This document shows positions 1 through 8,778 of a stretch of 64,000 bases of DNA, piece after piece. The position numbers and the translations under genes are program-made. The stretch's first letter is position 1; each line of letters begins with the position of its first letter. The notes under the pieces are model-generated. The model did no database searches. It worked only from the letters and a program-made list of their open reading frames with translations, and was not told the origin of the DNA. The stretch comes from Nocardioides salarius. GTDB lineage: Bacteria; Actinomycetota; Actinomycetes; Propionibacteriales; Nocardioidaceae. The stretch covers positions 62,001-126,000 of the forward strand of contig NZ_JAFBBZ010000001.1 of assembly GCF_016907435.1 (NCBI RefSeq), given 5' to 3'.

Positions 1-1
1 C

Positions 2-589
2 CTGACCGCGGTGCAGCTGCAGATGGAGTACCTCGACCTGGCGCGCAAGTACGTCGAGGACCGGCTCGGTGCCGACGCCGACCCCCAGACCGTCGACGTG
101 CTCGCCCGCTGGGAGTCGGTGCTCGACCGGCTCGAGCGCGACCCGATGTCGCTGGCCGGCGAGCTCGACTGGGTGGCCAAGCTCAAGCTGCTCGAGCAGT
201 ACCGCCAGCGCGACGCCCTGGCCTGGGACGACGCCAAGCTGCAGCTCATCGACTACCAGTACTCCGACATCCGTCCCGACAAGGGGCTCTACCAGCGCCT
301 GGTCCGGGCCGGGCGCATCGAGCGGCTGCTCGACGACGCCGCGGTCGAGGACGCGATGCACGACCCGCCGCACGACACGCGGGCCTACTTCCGGGGCCGC
401 TGCCTGGAGAAGTTCCCCGACGCCGTGGCGGCGGCGTCGTGGGACTCCGTGATCTTCGACCTGCCGGGGCGCGAGTCGCTGCAGCGGGTGCCGACGATCG
501 ACCCGCTGCGCGGCAGCCGGGCCCACGTGGGCGAGCTGATGGACCGCTGCACCAGCGCCTCCGAGCTCTTCGCGGCCCTCACCAGCTGA
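2..589 (+). CDS. dop: Dop, Pup deamidase/depupylase (C-terminal part)
   Basis: This is the last ~195 residues of Dop, which converts the C-terminal Gln of Pup to Glu and also removes Pup from tagged proteins. The frame is open at the left edge, so the N-terminal nucleotide-binding part lies outside the window. It is a paralogue of the ligase PafA at 2462: the segment [15 protein letters not shown] here matches [15 protein letters not shown] in PafA, and both share the later D(Y/H)xDI-R region. The gene is followed 27 nt later by pup, the standard actinobacterial order. The family call rests on the PafA-like sequence plus synteny; Dop rather than a second PafA is inferred from position upstream of pup. 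Confidence 0.93.
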   Translation: MTAVQLQMEYLDLARKYVEDRLGADADPQTVDVLARWESVLDRLERDPMSLAGELDWVAKLKLLEQYRQRDALAWDDAKLQLIDYQYSDIRPDKGLYQRLVRAGRIERLLDDAAVEDAMHDPPHDTRAYFRGRCLEKFPDAVAAASWDSVIFDLPGRESLQRVPTIDPLRGSRAHVGELMDRCTSASELFAALTS

Positions 590-604
590 GGCGGGCCCGT
601 CGGC

Positions 605-610
605 TAGGGT
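605..610 (+). promoter_or_regulatory. -10 element of pup (leaderless)
   Basis: TAGGGT lies 6 nt before the pup ATG, so transcription would start at or next to the start codon. The same spacing recurs at many genes in the window. No clear -35 is visible. Confidence 0.5.
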
Positions 611-616
611 CGGAGC

Positions 617-814
617 ATGGCCCAGGAGCAGAAGCAGCCGCGCAAGTCGACGGAGACCGAGGAGTCGGTCGAGACCGCCCCGGAGACCGACGTCGCCGAG
701 CGCAAGGAGGCGCTCGACAGCGACGTCGACGACATCCTCGACGAGATCGACGACGTGCTGGAGTCCAACGCCGAGGACTTCGTGAAGTCGTTCATCCAGA
801 AGGGCGGCCAGTGA
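617..814 (+). CDS. pup: Pup, prokaryotic ubiquitin-like protein
   Basis: This 65-residue, highly acidic, probably disordered protein is the tag ligated to substrate lysines by PafA and read by the proteasomal ATPase. The C-terminus is the diagnostic FIQKGGQ: ending in Gln, it must be deamidated to GGE by Dop before ligation. The central stretch of Asp/Glu with IDDVLE is the ATPase-binding helix known in Pup. The stop overlaps the GTG start of prcB, which suggests translational coupling. No doubt about the family. Confidence 0.97.
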   Translation: MAQEQKQPRKSTETEESVETAPETDVAERKEALDSDVDDILDEIDDVLESNAEDFVKSFIQKGGQ

Positions 815-1656
815 GCGGGGGCGACCCGCGCCTGCCGGCCGGCTACCTGCAGCCCGGCACGTCGTCCTTCGCCGACTTCCTGGCCTCCCAGTCGCCCGAG
901 CTGCTGCCGGGGCGCCGCACGCTGCCCGCGGGACAGGCCCACGACCTGGCGCCGCACGGCACCACGATCGTGGCGGCGACGTACCCCGGCGGGGTGCTGC
1001 TGGCCGGTGACCGCCGCGCCACGATGGGCAACATCATCGCCTCGCGCGACATCGAGAAGGTCTTCGCCACCGACGAGTTCTCCGCCGCCGGCATCGCCGG
1101 CACGGCCGGGCTGGCCGTCGAGCTGGTGCGGCTCTTCCAGACCGAGCTCGAGCACTACGAGAAGATCGAGGGCACCCGGCTCAGCCTCGACGGCAAGGCG
1201 AACCGGCTCTCGGCGCTGATCCGCGGCAACCTCGGGATGGCCATGCAGGGCCTCGCCGTGGTGCCGCTCTTCGTCGGTTACGACGTCGACGCCGCGGCCG
1301 GGCGCATCTTCAGCTACGACGTGACCGGCGGGCGCTACGAGGAGACCGGCTACCACGCGGTGGGCTCCGGCTCGCTCTTCGCCCGGGGCGCGCTGAAGAA
1401 GCTCTACCGCCCCGACCTGGGCGAGGACGACGTCATCACCCTGGCCGTGCAGGCGCTCTACGACGCCGCCGACGACGACTCCGCCACCGGCGGGCCCGAC
1501 GTGGCGCGGCGGATCTTCCCGATGGTGCACCTGATCGGCGCCGAGGGTGGGCGCACGATCGAGGAGGAGCGCGTCGCGGAGGTCTCCGAGCGCGTCATCG
1601 CCGGCCGGATGGGCCGGCCCGACGGACCCCACGCCCCGCTGACCGGAGGTGCCTGA
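811..1656 (+). CDS. prcB: 20S proteasome beta subunit PrcB
   Basis: This is the catalytic beta subunit of the actinobacterial 20S proteasome, 281 aa. The GTG start at 811 overlaps the pup stop (GTGA), although the open frame extends further upstream. The first 50 residues form a propeptide ending ...APHG. Self-cleavage would expose Thr51 of [11 protein letters not shown] as the N-terminal nucleophile. The downstream GDRRATMGN and the later Asp-rich HAVGSGS region are typical of the family. prcA follows 4 nt after the stop, and the two proteins assemble as alpha7-beta7-beta7-alpha7. Confidence 0.96.
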   Translation: MSGGDPRLPAGYLQPGTSSFADFLASQSPELLPGRRTLPAGQAHDLAPHGTTIVAATYPGGVLLAGDRRATMGNIIASRDIEKVFATDEFSAAGIAGTAGLAVELVRLFQTELEHYEKIEGTRLSLDGKANRLSALIRGNLGMAMQGLAVVPLFVGYDVDAAAGRIFSYDVTGGRYEETGYHAVGSGSLFARGALKKLYRPDLGEDDVITLAVQALYDAADDDSATGGPDVARRIFPMVHLIGAEGGRTIEEERVAEVSERVIAGRMGRPDGPHAPLTGGA

Positions 1657-1660
1657 GCCG

Positions 1661-2413
1661 ATGAGCGCTCCCTTCTACGTCTCGCCCGAGCAGCTGATGA
1701 AGGACCGGGCCGACTTCGCCCGCAAGGGCATCGCCCGCGGCCGCTCGGTCGTGGCCGTCCAGTACGCCGACGGCATCCTCTTCGCCTCCGAGAACCCCTC
1801 CCAGGCGCTGCACAAGGTCTCGGAGATCTACGACCGCATCGCCTTCGCGGCCGTCGGTCGCTACAACGAGTTCGAGAACCTGCGCATCGCGGGGGTGCGG
1901 CTGGCCGACATGCGCGGCTACGCCTACGACCGCCGTGACGTGAGCGGGCGGGGGCTGGCCAACGCCTACGCCCAGACGCTGGGCACGATCTTCTCGAGCG
2001 GCGGGGAGAAGCCCTACGAGGTCGAGCTGTTCGTGGCCGAGATCGGGCGCAGCAGCGTCGAGGACCAGCTCTACCGGCTGACCTACGACGGCCAGGTCGC
2101 CGACGAGCACCAGTACGCCGTCATGGGCGGCGCGGCCGAGTCGGTCGCCGGCTACCTCGAGCAGCACTACCGTCCCGACGCCGACCTCGACAGCGCCCTG
2201 GCGCTCGCCGTCGCCGCGCTGGGCCACAGCGAGACCGAGGACCGCACGATCGCGGCGAAGGACCTCGAGGTCGCCGTCCTCGACCGCACCCGCAGCCAGC
2301 CGCGCAAGTTCAGCAGGCTGAGCCCGGCGCGCATCGAGCAGGTCCTCGCCCACGTGTCCCCGGCGGCCCCCGCGGCCCCGGCGGGCGACGACGAGCCCCC
2401 GATCGCCCCCTGA
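1661..2413 (+). CDS. prcA: 20S proteasome alpha subunit PrcA
   Basis: This is the outer-ring alpha subunit (250 aa), which gates the proteasome and docks the ATPase. The N-terminal [22 protein letters not shown] is the alpha-specific helix H0 region, and the [11 protein letters not shown] segment matches alpha subunits. I chose ATG 1661 because GGAGGT at 1644-1649 lies about 11 nt before it; the upstream in-frame GTG at 1649 overlaps that ribosome site. The C-terminal tail is long and Pro/Ala-rich, as is common in actinobacteria. It follows prcB closely and is probably co-transcribed. Confidence 0.95.
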   Translation: MSAPFYVSPEQLMKDRADFARKGIARGRSVVAVQYADGILFASENPSQALHKVSEIYDRIAFAAVGRYNEFENLRIAGVRLADMRGYAYDRRDVSGRGLANAYAQTLGTIFSSGGEKPYEVELFVAEIGRSSVEDQLYRLTYDGQVADEHQYAVMGGAAESVAGYLEQHYRPDADLDSALALAVAALGHSETEDRTIAAKDLEVAVLDRTRSQPRKFSRLSPARIEQVLAHVSPAAPAAPAGDDEPPIAP

Positions 2414-2449
2414 GTCCCGGAGGTCCCCCCACGACGACCACGCTGGTCG

Positions 2450-2455
2450 TAGTGT
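2450..2455 (+). promoter_or_regulatory. -10 element of pafA (leaderless)
   Basis: TAGTGT lies exactly 6 nt before the pafA ATG. pafA is therefore likely to have its own promoter and a leaderless transcript, separate from the prcBA message. Confidence 0.45.
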
Positions 2456-2461
2456 TCACAC

Positions 2462-3823
2462 ATGGACCGCCGGATCTTCGGGATCGAGAACGAGTACGGC
2501 GTCACCTGCACGTTCAAGGGGCAGCGACGACTCAGCCCCGACGAGGTGGCGCGCTACCTGTTCCGCAAGGTCGTCAGCTGGGGGCGCAGCAGCAACGTCT
2601 TCCTGCGCAACGGCGCCCGGCTCTACCTCGACGTGGGCAGCCACCCCGAGTACGCAACGCCGGAGTGCGACGACATCGCCGAGCTGGTCACCCACGACAA
2701 GGCCGGTGAGCGGGTCCTCGAGGGGCTGCTGCTCGACGCCGAGCAGCGCCTGCACGACGAGGGGATCGCCGGCGAGATCTACCTGTTCAAGAACAACACC
2801 GACTCCGCCGGCAACTCCTACGGCTGCCACGAGAACTACCTGGTCGGGCGGGCGGGGGAGTTCTCCCGGCTGGCCGACATCCTCATCCCGTTCCTGGTGA
2901 CCCGCCAGATCATCGTCGGCGCCGGCAAGGTCACCCAGACCCCGCGCGGGGCGTCGTACTCGGTCTCGCAGCGCGCCGAGCACATCTGGGAGGGCGTCAG
3001 CAGCGCCACCACCCGCTCGCGGCCGATCATCAACACCCGCGACGAGCCGCACGCCGACGCCGAGAAGTACCGGCGCCTGCACGTCATCGTGGGCGACTCG
3101 AACATGTCGGAGACGACCACCCTGCTCAAGGTCGCCAGCTGCGACCTCGTGCTGCGGATGATCGAGGAGGGCGTGGTGATGCGCGACCTCACGATGGAGA
3201 ACCCGATCCGCGCGATCCGCGAGATCGCCCACGACACCACCGGGCGGCGCAAGGTGCGCCTGGCCAACGGCCGCGAGGCAAGCGCGCTGGAGATCCAGGC
3301 GGAGTACCTCTCCAAGGCACGCGACTTCGTCGACCGGCGCGAGATCAGCACCCCGGTGATCGAGCAGGCCCTCGACCTGTGGGAGCGCACCCTCAAGGCG
3401 GTGGAGTCCGACGACCTGGGCCTGGTCGACCGCGAGATCGACTGGGTGATCAAGTGGAAGCTGATGGAGGCCTACCGGGCCAAGCACGGGCTGCCGCTCG
3501 GCCACGCCCGGGTCGCCCAGCTCGACCTGGCCTACCACGACATCCACCGCGGGCGCGGCCTCTACTACCTGCTCGAGAAGCGCGGCCAGGTCGCGCGCGT
3601 CAGCACCGACCTGAAGATCTTCGAGGCCAAGTCGGTGCCGCCCCAGACCACCCGTGCCCGGCTGCGCGGCGAGTTCATCCGGCGCGCCCAGGAGCGGCGG
3701 CGCGACTTCACCGTCGACTGGGTGCACCTCAAGCTCAACGACCAGGCCCAGCGCACGGTGCTGTGCAAGGACCCCTTCAAGGCCCACGACGACCGGGTGC
3801 AGCGCCTCATCGAGGGCATGTAG
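2462..3823 (+). CDS. pafA: PafA, Pup-protein ligase
   Basis: This 453-aa ligase uses ATP to phosphorylate the C-terminal Glu of Pup and then forms an isopeptide bond to substrate lysines. It has the glutamine-synthetase-like fold of the carboxylate-amine ligase superfamily. Visible motifs are the N-terminal GIENEYG (residues 7-13, metal/ATP site) and [14 protein letters not shown], whose Asp57 matches the catalytic aspartate of the family. Length and start fit family members. It is preceded by its own -10 and by a 48-nt gap after prcA. It is the partner of Dop at the left edge. Confidence 0.96.
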   Translation: MDRRIFGIENEYGVTCTFKGQRRLSPDEVARYLFRKVVSWGRSSNVFLRNGARLYLDVGSHPEYATPECDDIAELVTHDKAGERVLEGLLLDAEQRLHDEGIAGEIYLFKNNTDSAGNSYGCHENYLVGRAGEFSRLADILIPFLVTRQIIVGAGKVTQTPRGASYSVSQRAEHIWEGVSSATTRSRPIINTRDEPHADAEKYRRLHVIVGDSNMSETTTLLKVASCDLVLRMIEEGVVMRDLTMENPIRAIREIAHDTTGRRKVRLANGREASALEIQAEYLSKARDFVDRREISTPVIEQALDLWERTLKAVESDDLGLVDREIDWVIKWKLMEAYRAKHGLPLGHARVAQLDLAYHDIHRGRGLYYLLEKRGQVARVSTDLKIFEAKSVPPQTTRARLRGEFIRRAQERRRDFTVDWVHLKLNDQAQRTVLCKDPFKAHDDRVQRLIEGM

Positions 3824-3853
3824 CCCCGGCCCCGCCGGCTGGTGCCGGGCGGA

Positions 3854-3859
3854 TAGGGT
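3854..3859 (+). promoter_or_regulatory. -10-like TAGGGT upstream of FKBP gene
   Basis: TAGGGT in the pafA-FKBP gap would start transcription near 3866, giving a short 5' leader of about 47 nt to the ATG at 3913. No -35 is evident. Confidence 0.35.
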
Positions 3860-3912
3860 GCCGGTGGTCACCGGCGCGAGCGCGGTGGCGCCCGAGTCCT
3901 GCGACGTGAAGG

Positions 3913-4998
3913 ATGTTCCCGGTGTTGCGACGCCCCGGACGGCCGATGGCCCTCCTCGTACCTGCTCTGCTGATCCCGGCCCTGGCGGCCTGCGGGTCGG
4001 ACGGCTCCGACGACGTGCGCAGCGTGGTCTCCTCGGTCGAGGTCACCGGCGAGGTCGGCGAGGAGCCCGAGGTCGAGTGGACCGAGGACGTCGACCAGAC
4101 CGGCGACGTCGAGGTGGAGGTGCTCGCGGAGGGCGACGGCGCCGAGCTCGACGACGACTCGTCCGTGCTCGTGCAGTACCTGCTCAGCAACGGCTTCGAC
4201 GAGTCCACGGCGATCAGCACCTACGCCGAGGCCACCCCCGAGGTGCTGGACCTGGGCTCGAACGAGCTGCCCGAGGTCTTCACCGAGGCCCTGTCCGGGC
4301 GCCGGGTCGGCGACCGGGTCGCGGTGGGCTTCGAGTCCTCCGAGCTCTTCGGCGAGGTCGGCAACGCCGCCCTCGGCGTGAACAACAAGGACCCGCTGCT
4401 GCTGGTGATGGACGTGCTGGGCCCGACCCCCGTCGACGTGCCCTACGCCGAGGAGGGTGAGGGCATCGCGCCCGACCTGGTGCTCGACGAGGACGGGCTG
4501 CCGGAGTCGATGCGCTTCAAGGGCATCCCCAAGCCGACCGGCGAGCTGCAGGTCGAGACCGTCGTCGAGGGCGCCGGCCCGGTCGTGCGCAAGGGCGACT
4601 CGGTGATGGTCGACTACCTGGGCTCGGTCTACGCCAAGCCCAAGCCGTTCGACACCAGCTTCGGCGCGACCCCGCTGGTGGGCACGCTGGGCCCCGGTGG
4701 GTTCGTGGCGGGCTGGAACCAGGGCCTGGCCGGCCAGAGCGTCGGCAGCCGGGTCTGGCTGGTGGTCCCGCCCGAGCTGGGCTACGGCCCGCAGGGCAGC
4801 GAGAGCGCCAAGATCAAGGGCACCGACACGCTCTACTTCCTCGTCGACATCCTCGGCGTGGCCCCGCGGCCCGCGGCGGCCGACGCCGCCGACGAGGCGG
4901 CCGCGGAGGAGCCCGAGCTCAGCGAGGAGGAGCCCGAGGCGCCCAGCCCGGCGGTCTCCGGCTCGCCGAGCGAGCAGGAGAGCCCGGCCGCCGAGTAG
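3913..4998 (+). CDS. Lipoprotein FKBP-type peptidyl-prolyl isomerase
   Basis: This is a 361-aa exported lipoprotein. A short signal peptide ends in the lipobox LAAC (lipid-modified Cys27). A degenerate FKBP-like segment (about residues 70-165) precedes a more complete FKBP domain (about 200-315), which contains VMVDYLGSVY, FVAGWNQGLAGQSVGS and ELGYGPQG. The tail is Ala/Glu/Pro-rich and probably disordered. It should isomerise prolyl bonds in extracytoplasmic proteins, anchored to the membrane. It sits between pafA and pafB, so its genomic neighbours are cytoplasmic proteolysis genes. The alternative start ATG 3949 would shorten the signal peptide's n-region. Confidence 0.88.
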   Translation: MFPVLRRPGRPMALLVPALLIPALAACGSDGSDDVRSVVSSVEVTGEVGEEPEVEWTEDVDQTGDVEVEVLAEGDGAELDDDSSVLVQYLLSNGFDESTAISTYAEATPEVLDLGSNELPEVFTEALSGRRVGDRVAVGFESSELFGEVGNAALGVNNKDPLLLVMDVLGPTPVDVPYAEEGEGIAPDLVLDEDGLPESMRFKGIPKPTGELQVETVVEGAGPVVRKGDSVMVDYLGSVYAKPKPFDTSFGATPLVGTLGPGGFVAGWNQGLAGQSVGSRVWLVVPPELGYGPQGSESAKIKGTDTLYFLVDILGVAPRPAAADAADEAAAEEPELSEEEPEAPSPAVSGSPSEQESPAAE

Positions 4999-5068
4999 CA
5001 GGCCACCGGCACGACGCACCACGACGCAGCACACGACAGCACGACGAGACGAGCAGGGGAGGAGCGGC

Positions 5069-6055
5069 ATGGCGGCGGTACGCAAGAGCGAGCGGCTGAT
5101 GAACCTGCTCATCATGCTGCTCGTCCAGCGCCACTTCGTGCCCAAGCAGCGGATCCGCTCGATCCTCTACCCCGGCTCCACCGACGACGCCTTCGAGAAG
5201 ATGTTCGAGCGCGACAAGGAGGAGCTGCGCAGCCTCGGCGTGCCGATCGAGGTGGGCCACATGGACGCCTACTTCGACGACGAGCCCGGCTACCGCATCC
5301 AGCCCGAGCAGCTCGGGCTGCCCGCCATCGAGCTCGAGGCCGACGAGGCGGCGGTGATCGGCCTGGCCACCCGGGTCTGGCAGCACGCGCGCCTGGCCGA
5401 GGCCACGACCGACGCGGTGCGCAAGCTGAGCGCCGCCGGCATCGACGTCGACGTCAGCGCCCTCGACATCGTCGAGCCGCGCCTGAGCGCCGACGAGCCG
5501 TCCTTCGACGTCTTCTGGGAGGCCACCCAGGAGCGCTGCGAGGTCGAGTTCGACTACCGCACCGCCGGCTCCGCCGAGACCATCACCCGGCACCTGCAGC
5601 CCTGGGGCGTCGCGCGGCACTCCGGGCGCTGGTACGTCGTGGGCCACGACACCGACCGGGGCGAGGAGCGGGTCTTCCGGCTCTCGCGCGTGCAGGGCCA
5701 GGCGCGGCGCCGCGGCCCCGCGGCGGCGTACGACGTGCCGCCGGGCACCGACCTGCAGGCCCTGACCCGACGGCTGGCCCCCACGCCCGCGCCGGAGCAG
5801 GCGGTGCTGCTGGTGCGGCGCGGCGCCGGCCACCTGCTGCGCCGTGGTGCCGACAGCATCGAGACCGACGTGGTGGGCCCCGACGACACCACGACGTGGG
5901 ACCGCCTCGTGCTCACGCGCAGCGCGCTCGGCCTGGCCGACGAGGTGCTGGGCCACGGCAGCGCCGTGGTCGTGGAGGAGCCCCTCGACCTGCGGGCCGA
6001 GGTCGTGGCGCGCCTGCGCACCACGCTGGAGACCGCCGCGGGGGAGCGCCGATGA
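5069..6055 (+). CDS. pafB: PafB, WYL-domain DNA-damage regulator
   Basis: This 328-aa protein has an N-terminal winged HTH (SERLMNLLIMLLVQRHFVPK) followed by a WYL domain (about 150-230, with WYVVGHD) and a C-terminal extension. PafB works with PafC as a transcription activator of the RecA-independent DNA-damage response. I chose the ATG at 5069, with GGGGAGGAG just upstream; the longer open frame from 4697 overlaps the FKBP gene and is a shadow. It overlaps pafC by 4 nt (ATGA), so the two are translationally coupled. Candidate target promoters are seen at 13,849 and 44,037. Confidence 0.93.
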   Translation: MAAVRKSERLMNLLIMLLVQRHFVPKQRIRSILYPGSTDDAFEKMFERDKEELRSLGVPIEVGHMDAYFDDEPGYRIQPEQLGLPAIELEADEAAVIGLATRVWQHARLAEATTDAVRKLSAAGIDVDVSALDIVEPRLSADEPSFDVFWEATQERCEVEFDYRTAGSAETITRHLQPWGVARHSGRWYVVGHDTDRGEERVFRLSRVQGQARRRGPAAAYDVPPGTDLQALTRRLAPTPAPEQAVLLVRRGAGHLLRRGADSIETDVVGPDDTTTWDRLVLTRSALGLADEVLGHGSAVVVEEPLDLRAEVVARLRTTLETAAGERR

Positions 6056-7068
6056 GCGAGACGACACCGCGCCCGGCGGCCTCGGGCGCCAAGGACCAGG
6101 TCGCCCGGCTGCTGACCCTGGTGCCCTACCTGCACGCCCGCGACTCGGTGCGCCTCGACGAGGCCGCCGTCGCGCTGGGCGTCAGCCCCCACCAGCTGCT
6201 CAAGGACCTCAAGGTCCTGCTGATGTGCGGTCTGCCGGGCGGCTACCCCGACGACCTGATCGACGTCGACCTCGACGCCCTCGAGGATCCGGGCGGCGAC
6301 GGCGTCATCCGGATCTCGAACGCCGACTACCTCGCCCGCCCGCTGCGCCTGACCCCGACCGAGGCCAGCGCGGTGATCGTGGCGCTGCGCGCGCTGCGCA
6401 ACGGCGCGAGCCAGGACACCCGCCAGGTCGTCGACCGTGCCCTGGCCAAGCTCGAGGCGGCAGCGGCCGAGGCCGGCTCGGCGCGCATCGACCCCGGCCG
6501 CGACGGCGCCGACGTCGACACCGCGCTGCTGGCGCGGCGGCTGCAGGAGGCCGCCACCCAGCGCCGCCAAGTCCGGCTGACCTACTTCGTGCCCGCACGC
6601 GACGAGGAGTCGGTGCGCGTGGTCGACCCGCGCGGCGTGGTGAGCGGGCAGGGGTGGAGCTACCTCGACGCCTACTGCCACAGCGCCGACGCGCCCCGGC
6701 TCTTCCGGCTCGACCGCGTCAGCGCGGCCGAGGTGCTCGACTCGCGCACCACCACCGACCCCGAGCCGCCACGCGACCTGTCCGAGGGCCTCTTCGCCCG
6801 CTCGAGCAGCACGACGGTGGCCACCCTGCGCCTGGCGCCGCTCGCACGCTGGGTCGTGGACTACTACCCCGTCGAGGCCGTACGACCGCTCGGCGAGGGG
6901 CCCGAGGCACCCTGGGAGGTCGACCTCCTGGTCGCCGACGGGCGCTGGCTCACCCGGCTGCTGCTGCGCCTGGCCCCGCGCGCGCGCGTGGTGCGACCCG
7001 AAGAGTTCACCGACACGTTCCTCGACGAGGCAAGCCGGACGCTCGGTCTCTACGAACACCTCACGTAG
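6052..7068 (+). CDS. pafC: PafC, WYL-domain DNA-damage regulator
   Basis: This 338-aa partner of PafB has the same HTH-WYL architecture: RLLTLVPYLHARDSVRLDEAAVALGVS is the N-terminal HTH and the WYL region includes WSYLDAYCH. PafB and PafC form a heteromeric activator. The start ATG overlaps the pafB stop. The 3' end carries a TAGCAT -10-like sequence serving tatA. The assignment is secure from domain order and synteny with pafA/pafB. Confidence 0.93.
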   Translation: MSETTPRPAASGAKDQVARLLTLVPYLHARDSVRLDEAAVALGVSPHQLLKDLKVLLMCGLPGGYPDDLIDVDLDALEDPGGDGVIRISNADYLARPLRLTPTEASAVIVALRALRNGASQDTRQVVDRALAKLEAAAAEAGSARIDPGRDGADVDTALLARRLQEAATQRRQVRLTYFVPARDEESVRVVDPRGVVSGQGWSYLDAYCHSADAPRLFRLDRVSAAEVLDSRTTTDPEPPRDLSEGLFARSSSTTVATLRLAPLARWVVDYYPVEAVRPLGEGPEAPWEVDLLVADGRWLTRLLLRLAPRARVVRPEEFTDTFLDEASRTLGLYEHLT

Positions 7069-7071
7069 CAT
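7066..7071 (+). promoter_or_regulatory. -10-like TAGCAT upstream of tatA
   Basis: TAGCAT overlaps the pafC stop codon. It would give a transcript starting near 7079 with a ~63-nt leader before tatA, which has GAAGGTAG-type ribosome-site sequence upstream. Confidence 0.35.
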
Positions 7072-7141
7072 GGACACGTTCGCGCTCGCCGGCCGAGCCG
7101 TCCGCGTGCGACCCCCACACGACAGAAGGTAGTGAAGCTCC

Positions 7142-7441
7142 ATGACCCCCATGATCGGAATGCCCCAGGGTGCTGAGTGGCTGGTCATCCTGGCCATCGT
7201 CATCATCGTGTTCGGTGCCGCCAAGCTGCCCGAGCTCGCGCGCGGCACCGGTCAGGCGCTGCGGATCTTCAAGTCCGAGACCAAGGGCCTGCGCGACGAC
7301 GACAAGGACGACCAGGACGCCCAGGCCACGGTGACTCCCGACCCGTCGCCCAGCGAGCTGCCGCCGGCGCGCACCGACGACGCCGCGCCCCAGACGGGCA
7401 CTGCGACCACCCCGAACCCCGCCGACAAGCACCACGGCTGA
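7142..7441 (+). CDS. tatA: TatA, twin-arginine translocase pore subunit
   Basis: This 99-aa protein has one N-terminal membrane helix (EWLVILAIVIIVFGAAKLPEL) and the conserved FG hinge, followed by an amphipathic helix (ARGTGQALRIFKSETKG) and a charged Pro-rich tail. It oligomerises to form the Tat export channel for folded proteins. tatC lies 47 nt downstream and is probably in the same transcript. Confidence 0.95.
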   Translation: MTPMIGMPQGAEWLVILAIVIIVFGAAKLPELARGTGQALRIFKSETKGLRDDDKDDQDAQATVTPDPSPSELPPARTDDAAPQTGTATTPNPADKHHG

Positions 7442-7488
7442 GCCGCCCGGTCCCGCCCAGCGCTCTCGTCTGATACACCCCTGCCCTC

Positions 7489-8328
7489 GTGTCGACACTC
7501 TCCGGGATCGCCAAGCTCTTCCTCGGCAAGCCGATGCACCCCGTCGGCGCCGACGGCCGGATGGCGCTCTCGGACCACCTGCGTGAGCTGCGCGCCCGGG
7601 TCCTCAAGGTCGCACTGACCCTGGTCCTGGCCGTCGCGGTCTCCCTGTTCTTCTTCGACCAGCTCTTCGACCTGGTCCTGGGTCCCTACAACAGCGCCCG
7701 GGAGAAGCTCGGCGACGAGGTCACCTTCCCCTCGACCAGCGGCGCGGGTGGCGGACTGCTGCTCTACCTCAAGCTGTGCGGCTTCGCCGCGCTGGTGGCC
7801 ACCAGCCCCGTCTGGCTCTACCAGATCTGGGCCTTCATCCTGCCCGGCCTGCACGCCCACGAGCGCAAGTGGACCCGGGTCTTCGCCGCGATCGCCGGGC
7901 CGCTGTTCCTGGGCGGGATCCTGCTCGGCTACCTGACGCTGCCCAAGGGCCTGGAGATCCTGATCGGGTTCAACCCCGAGGGCATCGTCAACATCGTCGA
8001 GTTCTCCGAGTACCTGCAGTTCTTCACCCGCACCCTGCTGGTCTTCGGCATCGCCTTCGAGATCCCGGTCTTCGTGGTGCTGCTCAACCTGGCCGGCGTG
8101 GTCTCCGGGGCCAGCCTGGGCAAGCACCGGCCCTGGGTCGTCATCGGCATCTTCATCTTCGCCGCGATCGCCACCCCCTCGGCCGACCCGTTCACGATGA
8201 CGTTCATGGCCGTGCCGATGGTGCTGCTGTTCTTCGTCGCCGAGATCATCGCCCGCTTCAACGACCGCCGTCGCGCCAAGCGCAAGATCAACGCCGGGCT
8301 CTCGCCCGACGAGGCCTCGCCCCTGTGA
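7489..8328 (+). CDS. tatC: TatC, twin-arginine translocase receptor
   Basis: This 279-aa polytopic membrane protein should have six helices. It recognises RR signal peptides and recruits TatA. It has the family N-terminal signature (MALSDHLRELRARVLKV) and the mid-protein SPVWLYQIWAFILPGL, followed by TPSADPFTM near the last helices. The GTG start fits the usual N-terminus. Its stop overlaps the next start (GTGA). Confidence 0.95.
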   Translation: MSTLSGIAKLFLGKPMHPVGADGRMALSDHLRELRARVLKVALTLVLAVAVSLFFFDQLFDLVLGPYNSAREKLGDEVTFPSTSGAGGGLLLYLKLCGFAALVATSPVWLYQIWAFILPGLHAHERKWTRVFAAIAGPLFLGGILLGYLTLPKGLEILIGFNPEGIVNIVEFSEYLQFFTRTLLVFGIAFEIPVFVVLLNLAGVVSGASLGKHRPWVVIGIFIFAAIATPSADPFTMTFMAVPMVLLFFVAEIIARFNDRRRAKRKINAGLSPDEASPL

Positions 8329-8762
8329 CCCGCCGCGCCGACGACACCGGGCCGGTCACCGAGGTCGACCCCTTCGACCTGCCCGAGTGGCTGGGCGAGC
8401 AGGACGTGACGTGGCGCGCCGGCTCGGGGCTGCGCACGGGCCACCGGGTCACCGGGCGGCTCGAGGGGCCGGGGGAGCAGGACCACCACCCGTGCGACCT
8501 GCTGGCCGTGGACGAGGCCTACCCGCTCCCGGTGCTCGACGACCAGACCCGTTCGCGCGCCCACCTCGCCTGGCGCCACGGCCAGGTGCTGCTGCTGGCC
8601 ACCGACGGCTCGCCGCTGACCCTCGCCGTGCCCGGCACCGCCTTCGACGCCGACCTGGCCCTCGACGCGCTGAGCCGGCTGGCCAAGGCCGTCGGCGCGT
8701 CCCCGGAGCACTACGCGGTGCTGCTGCGCATCGGCCACGACGCCGGACCGGGCCGCGGCTGA
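8325..8762 (+). CDS. Conserved hypothetical protein downstream of tatC
   Basis: This 145-aa soluble protein starts at the GTG overlapping the tatC stop. It has no signal peptide or membrane helix. It shows a beta-rich centre (WRHGQVLLLATDGSPLTLAVPG) and a C-terminal helical segment. I do not recognise a family with a known function. Coupling to tatC suggests co-expression, but a role in Tat export is only a guess. Confidence 0.75.
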   Translation: MTRRADDTGPVTEVDPFDLPEWLGEQDVTWRAGSGLRTGHRVTGRLEGPGEQDHHPCDLLAVDEAYPLPVLDDQTRSRAHLAWRHGQVLLLATDGSPLTLAVPGTAFDADLALDALSRLAKAVGASPEHYAVLLRIGHDAGPGRG

Positions 8763-8766
8763 GCGC

Positions 8767-8772
8767 TAGGGT
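8767..8772 (+). promoter_or_regulatory. -10 element of lipid kinase gene (leaderless)
   Basis: TAGGGT lies exactly 6 nt before the ATG at 8779. Confidence 0.45.
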
Positions 8773-8778
8773 CGGCGG

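Noticed and set aside
604..1632. Long minus-strand open frame opposite pup/prcB
   Set aside because: It is antisense to two certain genes, with repetitive Gly/Ala/Val/Asp composition typical of GC-rich shadow frames.
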